Source of the DNA: Caldisericota bacterium
GTDB lineage: Bacteria > Caldisericota > JANLFM01
Direction: 5' to 3'
DNA length: 49,846 nt
NCBI GenBank assembly: GCA_024655865.1
Contig: JANLFM010000010.1
Span: forward strand, 16,490 to 66,335
Shown: positions 16,704 through 25,294 of the stretch, piece after piece
Position numbering within the stretch: position 1 is the first letter of the stretch
Layout: every line of letters begins with the position of its first letter
Made by a program: the position numbers and the translations under genes
Notes under the pieces: model-generated
Seen by the model: the letters and a program-made list of their open reading frames with translations, nothing else
The model's database searches: none
Told to the model about the DNA's origin: nothing

Positions 16704-17744
16704 ATGTATAAGTTAGCCTTAATCGGCTTTGGTGTTGTAGGGCAGGGTTTTTTGGAGTTACTCTCAGAGAAGGAAGATATTCTCAGGAAAAATTACCAGT
16801 TAGAGTTCCAAGTAGTGGCCATTTCCGACGCGCAAAAGGGTTCCGTATTTTCCGGCCAGGGAATAGATTTTCGCAAAGCCCTGGAATGGGTGAAAGCGGG
16901 GAAGAGCCTCAACGATTTGCCAGGAGAGAAAAATGGAATGGATGCTTTAAGCACCATAGAAAGTTGTGGTGCCGATATTCTCTTCGAGGCCACCTGGACT
17001 GACATCAAGACCGGGGAACCAGCTTTGAGCCATATCAGGAAGGCGCTCGAAAAGGGTATGCACGTAGTTACAACAAATAAGGGACCTCTCGCCCGTTATG
17101 GGAAACAGTTGATCGAGGAGGCTGAATCCCGGGGGTTGATTTTGCGTTATGAGGGGACCGTGATGAGTGGAACTCCTCTTCTGAATTTAATCAGGGAATG
17201 CCTGGCCGGCTGTGAAATTCTGGAAGCGAGAGGAATCTTGAACGGGACCACGAACTTCATCCTTACCAAAATGTCAGAAGGACAATCCTATGAGGAGGCC
17301 CTGAAGACCGCTCAGAAGTTAGGATATGCGGAGGCTGTGCCGGATGCTGATGTTCTGGGCTGGGACGCGCTGGCCAAAGTCTGTATTCTGGCTAACACCG
17401 TTTTCGGAGCCTCTATTATACCGGATCCAGAGAAATTGCCCTGTAAGGGCATTACCGGGATCAGGAAGGAAGATATTGAGAACGCTAAAAGGGAAGACCA
17501 GATCTGGAAATTGATCGCCAGGGTGTATCGGGAGAATGGGGCCGTGAAGGTCAGGGTCTGGCCCGAGAAAATCCCCTTGACCGACCCCCTGGCTGGGGTC
17601 ACAGGGGCCAAAAACGCTCTGACCATTAAGACCGATGCCCTTGAGGAGATCACCATTGCTGGCTTCGGTGCCGGCAGGACCCCTACAGGTTACGCTATGC
17701 TCATTGATTTCATAGATATCCACAAAAACCTGAGAAGGAGGTAG
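16704..17744 (+). CDS. Homoserine dehydrogenase-like oxidoreductase
   Basis: Encodes 346 residues. The Rossmann start LALIGFGVVGQGF, the TTNKGPLA loop with the cofactor-proximal lysine, the signature RGILNGTTNFILTKM and DADVLGWDALAK all match homoserine dehydrogenase, which interconverts aspartate semialdehyde and homoserine. It has no C-terminal ACT regulatory domain, so feedback control by threonine is not expected. The start ATG has GGAAGGAGG upstream. The next gene, a ferredoxin oxidoreductase, starts one base after its stop. That pairing is unusual for threonine biosynthesis and leaves open that it acts on another semialdehyde or keto acid. Confidence 0.82.
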   Translation: MYKLALIGFGVVGQGFLELLSEKEDILRKNYQLEFQVVAISDAQKGSVFSGQGIDFRKALEWVKAGKSLNDLPGEKNGMDALSTIESCGADILFEATWTDIKTGEPALSHIRKALEKGMHVVTTNKGPLARYGKQLIEEAESRGLILRYEGTVMSGTPLLNLIRECLAGCEILEARGILNGTTNFILTKMSEGQSYEEALKTAQKLGYAEAVPDADVLGWDALAKVCILANTVFGASIIPDPEKLPCKGITGIRKEDIENAKREDQIWKLIARVYRENGAVKVRVWPEKIPLTDPLAGVTGAKNALTIKTDALEEITIAGFGAGRTPTGYAMLIDFIDIHKNLRRR

Positions 17745-17745
17745 C

Positions 17746-19524
17746 ATGGGCGAACCACTTTTTGATCGCTATCTGGAAATTGACTTACAAAAAAGATCTT
17801 TCAAAGCTGGGAAGATCGACAAGGAAACCTTGAGGAAGTTTGTGGGCGGAAAGGGCGTAGGCCTCTCTCTCCTCGTGAAAATGGATAAGTCCAGGGACGC
17901 TTTGGATGCCCAGAATCCCTTAATTTTCGCCACCGGCCCTCTCACCGGAACCATTATTCAAACTTCCGCACGTTCCGTAGTGGTCACTCGCTCCCCTTTG
18001 ACGGAAAATTTTTTGGACTCCAACGCCGGAGGACATTTCGGTCCCGCTTTAAGAAGAGCCGGGTGGGATTATCTTGCTGTTCTGGGGGCTTCCGATCATC
18101 CAGTTTATCTTTTGATTACCCCGGAAGGAGTGGAATTCAAGGACGCCTCCGACCTCTGGGGAAAGGACATTTTTGAGACCGAGAAGATCCTCAAGGCCAG
18201 ATACCCGGGAAGCAGGGTAGCCTCAATTGGCCCTGCGGGGGAGAACCTGGTGCGCTTTGCCTGCATTGGCACCGAGCTCTACCGACAATTTGGGAGAGGC
18301 GGCGCTGGTGCCGTTATGGGCTCCAAAAAGCTCAAGGCGATTGTGGTCCAGGGAAATGAGAAGATAGAGTACGCTCAGGAGAAAGAGTTCCAGAATTTAG
18401 CCCGGGAAATCGTGGAGGAGCTCAAAGTACATCCCAACGCGAAAAGACGATACGAGCTGGGAACCATGATGTGGGTCAGGATGGGACAGGAAATCGGGCA
18501 CTTCCTGCCCACGAAAAACTTTAAGAAGGGACAGTTCGAACATTACGAGAAGATCACGGCGGAAACCATGAAGAGGGAGTTAAACTGGAAATCAGTGGGA
18601 TGCTTCGGGTGCGCCGTCATTCGTTGTGCCAAATTCGCTAAGTGGAACGGCTTTGAGCTGGAAGGCCCGGAGTATGAAACCACAGCCTTTTTAGGGTCCG
18701 GTTGCTGCCTCTCTGAGGCCAGAGACGTGGCATATGCCAACTGGCTGTGCGACAAATATGGACTGGACACCATCTCTTGTGGGGTAACCATCTCCTTTGC
18801 CATGGAATGCGCAGAAAGGGGATTGCTCTCTGAAGAGGAAAATGCTCGCATCAGGTTTGGCTCAGCCCAGGCGGTTCATTCCCTGATTGAGGAAATTGCC
18901 TTCCGCAAGGGGCTGGGCGATCTCCTGGCGGAAGGAACAAGGAGGGCATCAAGGATCATAAAAAAAGGGAGCGAGTATTTCGCCATCAATATCGGCGGGA
19001 TGGAAATATCCGGAGTAAATATCCTGGGCTGCTACTCCATGGGCCTTAATCTGGCCACAGCAGATTTTGGGAGTCATACTCGTTTCTGGAGCGCTACCGA
19101 TGAGATGAACGGCGCCCTGACCCTGGAAACCCTGCCCTCTTACATTAAAAATGGCCAGGACGAGATAAACGTCAGGAACAGCATGGTCATTTGCGATTTC
19201 TTTCCCTTTGGCCTGGATCGCCTGGCACCGTTTATGAATGCCGCCACTGGTTTCGACTATTCCCCTGCCGAGCTCCTTGAGGCTGGCGAGCGCATTCACT
19301 CGCTCTCCCGGCTTTACAATTTACGGACCGGCCGTACTCATGCTGATGATACTTTGCCTCCTCGCTTCTTCGAGGAGGAGAGTTTCGCCGGGTTAATGAA
19401 GGGCCAGAAAATTTCCCGCGAATTCTTTGAAAGGCATGTCCAGGAAATTTTTGCCCTCCGGGGCTGGGATAAAGAAGGGCGGCCGAAACCAGAAACCCTG
19501 AAGAGGTTAGGGATAGGGAATTAA
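17746..19524 (+). CDS. Aldehyde:ferredoxin oxidoreductase family protein (tungsten-pterin enzyme)
   Basis: Encodes 592 residues. The N-terminal pterin-binding domain shows KFVGGKGVGLSLL, NPLIFATGPLTGT, SNAGGHFGPALRRAG and FGRGGAGAVMGSKKLKAI, all typical of the family. Cysteines C286, C289 and C294, with C483, can hold the 4Fe-4S cluster; the C-x2-C-x4-C spacing is one residue longer than the usual C-x2-C-x3-C. Such enzymes oxidise aldehydes to acids, passing electrons to ferredoxin, and use tungstopterin. It is directly coupled to the homoserine-dehydrogenase-like gene and converges with the Nudix gene by a few overlapping bases. The substrate is unknown. Confidence 0.9.
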   Translation: MGEPLFDRYLEIDLQKRSFKAGKIDKETLRKFVGGKGVGLSLLVKMDKSRDALDAQNPLIFATGPLTGTIIQTSARSVVVTRSPLTENFLDSNAGGHFGPALRRAGWDYLAVLGASDHPVYLLITPEGVEFKDASDLWGKDIFETEKILKARYPGSRVASIGPAGENLVRFACIGTELYRQFGRGGAGAVMGSKKLKAIVVQGNEKIEYAQEKEFQNLAREIVEELKVHPNAKRRYELGTMMWVRMGQEIGHFLPTKNFKKGQFEHYEKITAETMKRELNWKSVGCFGCAVIRCAKFAKWNGFELEGPEYETTAFLGSGCCLSEARDVAYANWLCDKYGLDTISCGVTISFAMECAERGLLSEEENARIRFGSAQAVHSLIEEIAFRKGLGDLLAEGTRRASRIIKKGSEYFAINIGGMEISGVNILGCYSMGLNLATADFGSHTRFWSATDEMNGALTLETLPSYIKNGQDEINVRNSMVICDFFPFGLDRLAPFMNAATGFDYSPAELLEAGERIHSLSRLYNLRTGRTHADDTLPPRFFEEESFAGLMKGQKISREFFERHVQEIFALRGWDKEGRPKPETLKRLGIGN

Positions 19525-19949
19525 ATGTTCAGGGCGCTTAATGCCTTCTTGAGGATTTCCCGGTCCCCGTGATAAGTAGCAAGTTTGAGGGCCTCCTCCG
19601 GCTTGAAAAAGCGGGCTTCCTCCACCTCAAAATCGTGCTTTTCCAGGTTTCCTCCTATGGCCTCGAAGAGGAAAAAGTAAACCTTTTTGTGGTAGCGGGC
19701 CTTTTCCTCTGAGGAATAGAACCAGTAATCGATTGAGCCCAATGGTCCCTTTAGCTCTACCTTTAAACCTGTTTCTTCCTCCACCTCCCTTAAAGCGGCT
19801 ACTTCCGGCTTTTCCCCTTTCTCGATCAAGCCTTTAGGGAGAGTCCAGGCATCCCTTGTTTTAATCAAAGCAATCTCCAAGCCAGACAGGGTCCTACGGT
19901 AGACCACTCCTCCGGCGGAGAAGGCCAGTTTAATGGGTAGCTTTTCCAC
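19521..19949 (-). CDS. Nudix hydrolase
   Basis: Encodes 142 residues with a full Nudix box (GLIEKGEKPEVAALREVEEETGL condenses to G-x5-E-x7-REVEEETGL) at about residues 40-62. Nudix enzymes hydrolyse nucleoside diphosphates linked to another group; close relatives include diadenosine polyphosphate and mutT-like hydrolases. The start is GTG, 12 bases after GGAGGTG, and overlaps the 3' end of the aldolase gene by 20 bases, so the two are translated together. The substrate cannot be read from the sequence. Confidence 0.9.
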   Translation of the reverse strand: MEKLPIKLAFSAGGVVYRRTLSGLEIALIKTRDAWTLPKGLIEKGEKPEVAALREVEEETGLKVELKGPLGSIDYWFYSSEEKARYHKKVYFFLFEAIGGNLEKHDFEVEEARFFKPEEALKLATYHGDREILKKALSALNI

Positions 19950-20544
19950 GGAAGAAGTTCACCTCCTCGGGAGTGAGGATATTAAACCTGCCCAGGAGAT
20001 GGACGAAGACCAGTGTATGAGCAAAACTTTCCCCCATCTCCAGGAAGTCAAAAGCCTCTTCTAAGGACTCCCCAACCGCTACGGCACCGTGATTGAAGAG
20101 CACACCTAACCTTGCTGTGCTCAACTTTTCTCGAACCGCCTGGGCAAGTCCTTCAGTACCTGGCCTAATGTAGGGTATCAGGGCAATTTCTCCGAGCACT
20201 ATCTCCATTTCCGGGAGAACGGGCTTAAATTCCAGGGCTGCCACGGCAACTATGGAAAGAAAAGGGGGATGAGCGTGGATAATAGCCTTTATTTCGGGCC
20301 TTCTGGCATATATGGCATAATGCATTCTGGCCTCGGTGGAGGGTTTACCCGGGGAGAGGGGATTCCCTTCAAGATCGGTTTCCAATACCTGTTCCTTCTT
20401 AAGGCGATGTTTGGGAATGCCAGCAGGGGTAATAAAAATGCGGTCTCCATCCCTACAAGAGACGTTCCCTGCATAACCGCAGTTCAGCCTCCTTGAATAG
20501 AGAAGCTGACAGAATTTAACAATCTTATCCCGGAAGTCCTCCAT
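19930..20544 (-). CDS. Class II aldolase/adducin family protein
   Basis: Encodes 204 residues. The family's zinc site is visible as AIIHAHPPFLS near residue 92, with a further His in LFNHGAVAVG near residue 150, and a glycine-rich N-terminal phosphate loop GNVSCRDGDRIFITPAG. Relatives include fuculose-1-phosphate and ribulose-5-phosphate type aldolases and methylthioribulose-phosphate dehydratase. The substrate is not predictable here. It is the first gene of a minus-strand pair with the Nudix gene and diverges from the metallo-beta-lactamase gene. Confidence 0.9.
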   Translation of the reverse strand: MEDFRDKIVKFCQLLYSRRLNCGYAGNVSCRDGDRIFITPAGIPKHRLKKEQVLETDLEGNPLSPGKPSTEARMHYAIYARRPEIKAIIHAHPPFLSIVAVAALEFKPVLPEMEIVLGEIALIPYIRPGTEGLAQAVREKLSTARLGVLFNHGAVAVGESLEEAFDFLEMGESFAHTLVFVHLLGRFNILTPEEVNFFRGKATH

Positions 20545-20599
20545 ACATCATAATCGTAGCAGAAACCTGCTCCTCTTGGGAATGCGCTAAAATAAAACC

Positions 20600-21946
20600 A
20601 TGGTAAAGTTGATTTTTTACGGTGGCGTAAACGAAATCGGGGGAAACAAGATTTTCCTCCAGGATGGTGACACCCGCATTTTTCTGGATTTTGGAAAAAG
20701 TTTCTCCAGGCGCGCTTACTTTTTTAATGATCCTTTTCTTGTCCCCAGGGAGATAGAGGACTTTCTGGAACTGGAACTGATTGAGCCCCTGGAAGGCGTC
20801 TACAAGATCCCTGCCTCGAATGGGAGTTTAAAGTTGATCGACGCCATCTTTATTTCCCATGTGCACGCTGATCATGTTGATCATGCCTCCTTGAGCCACC
20901 CCATGATTCCTATTTATCTCGGGGAGACGGGCAAGATGATCCTCGAGAGTTTAGCGGTGACCAGATTCCGACAAATTGACAACGATCTTACTGAATCCCA
21001 ATTTCATACTTTCCGCACGGGAAAGACGGTTAAAATTGGTTCCCTGGAAATAGAGCCCATCCATGTAGACCACTCCATTCCTGGTTCCTACGGCTTTATC
21101 GTTTATACTTCCTCGGGCCCTATAGTTTACACTGGGGATTTTCGCCTTCATGGCCCCCATGCAGAAATGAGTTGGGACTTTTTAAAGAAGGCACAGCAAG
21201 TACAACCCGTGGCCATGATTTCTGAGGGGACAAACGCTTTTGCCACCACTTTCCTTGCGGAGAGTGAGATCGAGGAGAAGATGGAAGTTTTAATCAATTC
21301 CTCACCAGGACTGGTGGTGGTCTCATTCCTTTTTAAGGATGTGGATCGATACAGGACGATCTACCGGGCTGCGAAAAAAACTAAAAGGAAACTCGTCCTT
21401 TCTCTAAAGCATGCTCACCTTTTACGCTCTTTAAGCCGGGACTCCAAGCTTTCCTCTTCCCTGCCTATCTTTGAGGATGAGGATGTCCTGTTTCTCGTCC
21501 GGAGAAAGGGCTGTACGCTTGATTGGGAAATTGACCTTTATTCCCAGCTGGAGAAAATGGGAAAGGTAATCACTGCTGAGGGCGTCCATTCTCAGCAGGA
21601 AGAGTATATTATCAATCTCAACTTGTTTGACCTTCCGGAACTGGTGAAAATTAAGCCTGTTCCGGGAAGTATCTTTATCCTCTCCTTGACCGAGCCCTAC
21701 AACGAGGAGATGGAGCTTGACTACGAGAGGTTGACCCACTGGTTGGAACACTTCGGTATGCCCCTCTATTCTTTGCACTCCTCTGGCCACATCCTTCCTC
21801 ACCACCTGAAGGAGGCGGTGGAGTTCATAAACCCGGGAAAACTTTTTTTAATCCATTCGGAGGAGCCCCAACTCCTTGCCCGTTATCTGGCGGGCTCTGC
21901 AAAGGAGATTATTTTGCCCGAGAAGGGAAGGGAATACCAGCTTTAG
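20600..21946 (+). CDS. RNase J-like metallo-beta-lactamase fold hydrolase
   Basis: Encodes 448 residues. The N-terminus MVKLIFYGGVNEIGGNKI and the metal motif SHVHADHVDH near residue 95 (the HxHxDH signature), then VDHSIPGSYG, IVYTGDFRLHGPH and, near the end, HSSGHI with LIHSEE, are those of the beta-CASP/RNase J group that processes RNA. The protein is about 100 residues shorter than RNase J and probably lacks its C-terminal domain. The ATG is close to a TAAAAT -10-like element (20588-20593) with no clear ribosome binding site, so the messenger may be leaderless. An exonuclease role is likely but not certain. Confidence 0.85.
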   Translation: MVKLIFYGGVNEIGGNKIFLQDGDTRIFLDFGKSFSRRAYFFNDPFLVPREIEDFLELELIEPLEGVYKIPASNGSLKLIDAIFISHVHADHVDHASLSHPMIPIYLGETGKMILESLAVTRFRQIDNDLTESQFHTFRTGKTVKIGSLEIEPIHVDHSIPGSYGFIVYTSSGPIVYTGDFRLHGPHAEMSWDFLKKAQQVQPVAMISEGTNAFATTFLAESEIEEKMEVLINSSPGLVVVSFLFKDVDRYRTIYRAAKKTKRKLVLSLKHAHLLRSLSRDSKLSSSLPIFEDEDVLFLVRRKGCTLDWEIDLYSQLEKMGKVITAEGVHSQQEEYIINLNLFDLPELVKIKPVPGSIFILSLTEPYNEEMELDYERLTHWLEHFGMPLYSLHSSGHILPHHLKEAVEFINPGKLFLIHSEEPQLLARYLAGSAKEIILPEKGREYQL

Positions 21947-21947
21947 C

Positions 21948-21977
21948 TTGACTATGTCAGACAAAGGCGGGTATCAT
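21948..21977 (+). promoter_or_regulatory. Predicted promoter of the purine-conversion operon
   Basis: TTGACT (21948-21953) and TATCAT (21972-21977) are separated by 18 bases. The spacer holds a short perfect palindrome, TGTCAGACA, at 21955-21963, which could be an operator. The leader can fold CGGGT (21968-21972) against ACCCG (21992-21996). A GAGGTG ribosome binding site precedes the TTG start at 22026. Confidence 0.5.
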
Positions 21978-22025
21978 TTTTATGGTTGGGAACCCGCGTG
22001 AAGCGAGAAAAGAGGTGCGCATAAT

Positions 22026-22487
22026 TTGAAAATAGACATCACCCTGAGGATTAACGGCCGGAGTTGCACCCTTTCTGTACCCGCAAAAACTACTCTTCTG
22101 GAAGCGTTAAGAGATCACCTCGGTTTAGTGGGTGCTAAAGAAGGCTGTGGAAAGGGGGAATGCGGAGCTTGCACCGTGCTTGTGGATGGGAAAGCTGTTA
22201 ACTCCTGCTTAATGCTCGCCGCCCAGGCCGAGGGAAAAGAGATTTTGACCATTGAGGGGTTGAGCCAGGGAGGTCCTACTCCCCTGCAGCGAGCATTCGT
22301 GGAGGAGGGAGCGGTTCAGTGTGGATATTGTACTCCGGGAATGATCATGTCCTGTGAGGCTCTGCTTCGTGAAAACCCCAATCCCTCTGAAGAGGAGATC
22401 AAGGAGGCTATTTCGGGAAACCTCTGCCGTTGCACCGGCTATATCAAAATTCTCCGAGCCGTCAAAAAGGCTTTGGAGGAAAGATGA
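22026..22487 (+). CDS. [2Fe-2S] subunit of a xanthine dehydrogenase/CO dehydrogenase-type molybdenum hydroxylase (copy 1)
   Basis: Encodes 153 residues. Two [2Fe-2S] sites are visible: the plant-ferredoxin type with CGKGECGACTV and a later Cys (VNSC), and the second domain with CGYCTPGM and NLCRCTGY. This small subunit (CoxS/XdhC type) carries electrons from the molybdopterin subunit to FAD. It starts with TTG after GAGGTG, and its stop overlaps the ATG of the MocA-like gene. It is complete. The partner FAD subunit is two genes on; no molybdopterin subunit is in the window. Confidence 0.93.
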   Translation: MKIDITLRINGRSCTLSVPAKTTLLEALRDHLGLVGAKEGCGKGECGACTVLVDGKAVNSCLMLAAQAEGKEILTIEGLSQGGPTPLQRAFVEEGAVQCGYCTPGMIMSCEALLRENPNPSEEEIKEAISGNLCRCTGYIKILRAVKKALEER

Positions 22488-23107
22488 AAATTGTCGCTCT
22501 AATTCTGGCTGCTGGAAAGTCCGAGCGCATGGGTGTTCCTAAAATGCTACTCCCCTGGGGCAAAAGGACGATCCTGGAACAAGTTGTCTCTTGTGCGCTT
22601 GAGGGAGGAGTGCAGGAAGCAGTTGTAGTCATCGGGGATAAAGCGGAAGTGATTGAGAAGAAGGTGAAGGAAAATCTCTGGCCCAAGCCGGTGCGCACAG
22701 TGTTCAATCCTGATTACTCCCTGGGAATGCTTTCCTCCATTCAGTGCGGACTCAAAGCTTTAAATGCATCCTGTGATGCGACACTCCTTGCTTTAGGTGA
22801 TCAGCCAACGATTCCAGCTATCATTTACCAGAACCTTGTAGAGCTTTTCCCTCGATGCGGTAAGGGCATTTTGATTCCCAGGTTCCAGGGGAAGAGGGGG
22901 CATCCCATTATCATCCAGAAAAAGTACTTCGATTTCATTCTAGCCCTCGATCCCCTTCATGAGAGCATGCATCAGCTTACGGGTAGCTTTCCTGAGGACA
23001 TTTTTGATCTGGAAGTGGAAAGCCCTGAGATCCTGCGCGATATAGATCGCCCTGAGGATCTCAAAGAGCTTGCTGGAAAGGAGAACTGCTCGGGTGAGGG
23101 ATTTTAA
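22484..23107 (+). CDS. MocA-like molybdenum cofactor cytidylyltransferase / NTP transferase
   Basis: Encodes 207 residues from ATG 22484. The nucleotidyltransferase start LILAAGKSERMGVPKMLLPW and the metal motif LALGDQPTI are those of the MobA/MocA family. MocA attaches CMP to molybdopterin for xanthine-dehydrogenase-type enzymes, and a location among hydroxylase subunits supports that. The ATG overlaps the previous stop (ATGA); a longer frame begins at 22430 inside the upstream gene, but its extra 18 residues look like read-through. The related E. coli gene ygfJ/mocA lies in a similar cluster. Confidence 0.85.
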   Translation: MKIVALILAAGKSERMGVPKMLLPWGKRTILEQVVSCALEGGVQEAVVVIGDKAEVIEKKVKENLWPKPVRTVFNPDYSLGMLSSIQCGLKALNASCDATLLALGDQPTIPAIIYQNLVELFPRCGKGILIPRFQGKRGHPIIIQKKYFDFILALDPLHESMHQLTGSFPEDIFDLEVESPEILRDIDRPEDLKELAGKENCSGEGF

Positions 23108-23957
23108 ATATTTTCGTCCCCGAACTTTAAAAGAAGCGCTCTCGATCCTTACCCAGGAGAGGGCAAAGGTGTTAGCTGGAGGCACGGATTTGCTCGTGAA
23201 AATGAAGGATGGATTGCTTCGCCCGGAAAGCGTCATGGACATCAGCTTCCTCGAGGAGCTGAAATTCATCCGGGAAGAAGAGGGGATGGTTACTATCGGG
23301 GCTTTAGCCACGCATTCCATGTTAGAACGTTCCCCGATAATAAACACCAAAGCCCCTCATCTGGCGGAAGCTTCAAGGAGCATTGGCTCGCCCCAAATCC
23401 GCAACGTGGCTACAATTGGTGGAAATATCGTAAACGCCTCCCCTGCTGGGGATTCATTGCCTCCTCTCTATACCCTGGAGGCGGAGCTTTTGCTGGAAAG
23501 CGAAAAAGGATCAAGAATTGTAGCCATAGAGGAGTTCTTCACAGGTCCCGGGCAATCCATAATTGAACCCCACGAGCTTTTAACCGCGATTCGATTCAAA
23601 GCTCCTCGAGGTGAACTTCTTACCTTTTTTCAAAAACTCGGGCAGAGGAAGGCCCTGGCTATCTCCAAAGTAAGCGTGGCTTTCCTCGCAACTTGTGCTG
23701 CCGATAAAAAGTTTCTAAGGAAAGTTCGTATCGCTCTGGGTGCCGTAGCTCCCACCGTGATCCGGGCTCGAGAAGTGGAGAGCTTTCTGGAAAATGGATC
23801 AATAAACGAGGAAATGGTGGATCTGGCTGCCAAACTTTGTTCAGAGGAGGCCAGGCCCATTTCTGACATCAGATCGACTTTGGTTTATCGAAAGAAAGTT
23901 ACGGGTGAGTTACTCAAGAGAGGTTTATCTCAATTTATAGAAGGGGTGATTTCGTGA
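23094..23957 (+). CDS. FAD-binding subunit of a molybdenum hydroxylase (copy 1)
   Basis: Encodes 287 residues from GTG 23094. It matches the CoxM/XdhB type: FRPRTLKEALSIL, VLAGGTDLLVKMKDG, the flavin motif ATIGGNIVNASPAGDSLP, and the C-terminal GAVAPTVIRAREVE. This subunit takes electrons from the iron-sulfur subunit and passes them to NAD or another carrier. A TTG at 23070 would add eight residues; AAGGAG at 23075-23080 favours the GTG. It overlaps the MocA-like gene by 14 bases and the PreT gene by four. Confidence 0.92.
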   Translation: MRDFKYFRPRTLKEALSILTQERAKVLAGGTDLLVKMKDGLLRPESVMDISFLEELKFIREEEGMVTIGALATHSMLERSPIINTKAPHLAEASRSIGSPQIRNVATIGGNIVNASPAGDSLPPLYTLEAELLLESEKGSRIVAIEEFFTGPGQSIIEPHELLTAIRFKAPRGELLTFFQKLGQRKALAISKVSVAFLATCAADKKFLRKVRIALGAVAPTVIRAREVESFLENGSINEEMVDLAAKLCSEEARPISDIRSTLVYRKKVTGELLKRGLSQFIEGVIS

Positions 23958-25294
23958 GGGTAGAAAGGATGGTGCCGAGATCCCTTTCCCCAAAGGAAAG
24001 GAAGGATTTTTCCGAAGTAATTATGAGCTTCACCTACCAAGAAGCACTTTTTGAGGCTCGAAGGTGCCTCTATTGTTATGACGCCCCCTGCATTAAGGGA
24101 TGTCCTGCAGGAGTGAATGTCCCCGAGTTTATTGCCCGGATCAGGTCCGAAAACGTCCTGGGAGCGGCGAAGGTGATTTATGCGGCGAACCCCTTGGGTT
24201 CGATCTGCGGTAGGATTTGTCCTACGGAGGCTCTTTGTGAGAAAGCCTGTACCAGTAAGCTCCTTAACGTTCCCATCGCCATTGGCCACCTGCAACGCTT
24301 TGCCTGTGACTTCGCCCTTTCTAAAGGAAAGGTCATTTTCCCATATCCCAAACCCGATAAAGACCCGGTAGCAGTTGTAGGGGGTGGGCCAGCTGGCCTC
24401 TCATGCGCACATTTCCTTCGCCTTCAGGGGTACGATGTGACCCTGTTTGAGAAAGAGGACGCTTTGGGGGGCCTTCTTCTTCATGGCATCCCCCGCTATC
24501 GTCTCCCCGAACAACCAGCCAAAGAAGAGATTGCTTTAATAACCTCTGGTTTAAAAAGGGAAAGAGGGGTTCTGAACCGGGAACAGGCCGAAAGAATCCT
24601 CAGCGAGTTCCAGGCAGTTTTTCTTTCTCCCGGATCTAATATTCCAGTAAAACTGGACATTCCAGGGGAAGAGGAAGAGGGGGTCATTTCCGCAAACGAC
24701 CTCCTCAGGGAGGTAGCGCCCTCAAAAGCACCTCTCCCTTCCTTTGAGGGAAAAGAGGTTGCGGTTATCGGAGGAGGAGCTTCGGCAATGGATGCTGCCA
24801 GAACCAGTCTGCGCCTGGGGGCAGCAAAAGCTTTCCTGCTTTACCGCCGGAGCAAGGAGGAAATGCCTGCCTTTCCCTCTGAGTTTGAAGGCGCCCTGGA
24901 AGAAGGGGTGGAGTTCTACTGGCTGGTCTCCCCCGTAGAGATCAGGAGGATTAACGGGAGGTTGGAATTGAAACTGGAGCGCATGAAGCTTGGGGCTCCT
25001 GATGAAAGTGGAAGGAGGAGCCCGGTCAGAACCGGCCGATATTTTAGAATGGAATTTGATCTGATTATCAAGGCCATTGCCGCTTTACCGGATAGGGAAT
25101 CCTTAAAAATCTGGCCGGGGTTGGAGCTTGACCGGAACGGGTACCCGATAAGTAAGGATGGGCAAAGCACGAACCCCAAAATTTTCTTAGGCGGGGATAT
25201 CCTTAAGGCGGGCACGGTGGTTCAAGCAGTGGCTGACGGCAAGACCGCTGCAGGAAGGATTGATAGCTGGCTTAAGCAAGGAGGTGCGCGATGA
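23954..25294 (+). CDS. PreT/GltD-type NAD(P)H-dependent iron-sulfur flavoprotein
   Basis: Encodes 446 residues. The N-terminal domain carries two cysteine clusters, CLYCYDAPCIKGCPAG and CGRICPTEALCEKAC. An FAD motif VVGGGPAGLSCAHFL follows near residue 142 and a NAD(P) motif AVIGGGASAMDAAR near residue 270. Relatives are the small subunit of glutamate synthase and PreT, the diaphorase half of bacterial dihydropyrimidine dehydrogenase. The PreA gene begins four bases before its stop, so the PreT role is favoured. The related YgfK protein sits in the E. coli ssnA/xdhD region. Confidence 0.88.
   Translation: MRVERMVPRSLSPKERKDFSEVIMSFTYQEALFEARRCLYCYDAPCIKGCPAGVNVPEFIARIRSENVLGAAKVIYAANPLGSICGRICPTEALCEKACTSKLLNVPIAIGHLQRFACDFALSKGKVIFPYPKPDKDPVAVVGGGPAGLSCAHFLRLQGYDVTLFEKEDALGGLLLHGIPRYRLPEQPAKEEIALITSGLKRERGVLNREQAERILSEFQAVFLSPGSNIPVKLDIPGEEEEGVISANDLLREVAPSKAPLPSFEGKEVAVIGGGASAMDAARTSLRLGAAKAFLLYRRSKEEMPAFPSEFEGALEEGVEFYWLVSPVEIRRINGRLELKLERMKLGAPDESGRRSPVRTGRYFRMEFDLIIKAIAALPDRESLKIWPGLELDRNGYPISKDGQSTNPKIFLGGDILKAGTVVQAVADGKTAAGRIDSWLKQGGAR

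Noticed and set aside
22430-22483. An N-terminal extension of the MocA-like gene
   Set aside because: The extra residues come from reading through the iron-sulfur subunit gene in another frame; the ATG at 22484 overlaps the stop in the usual ATGA way.
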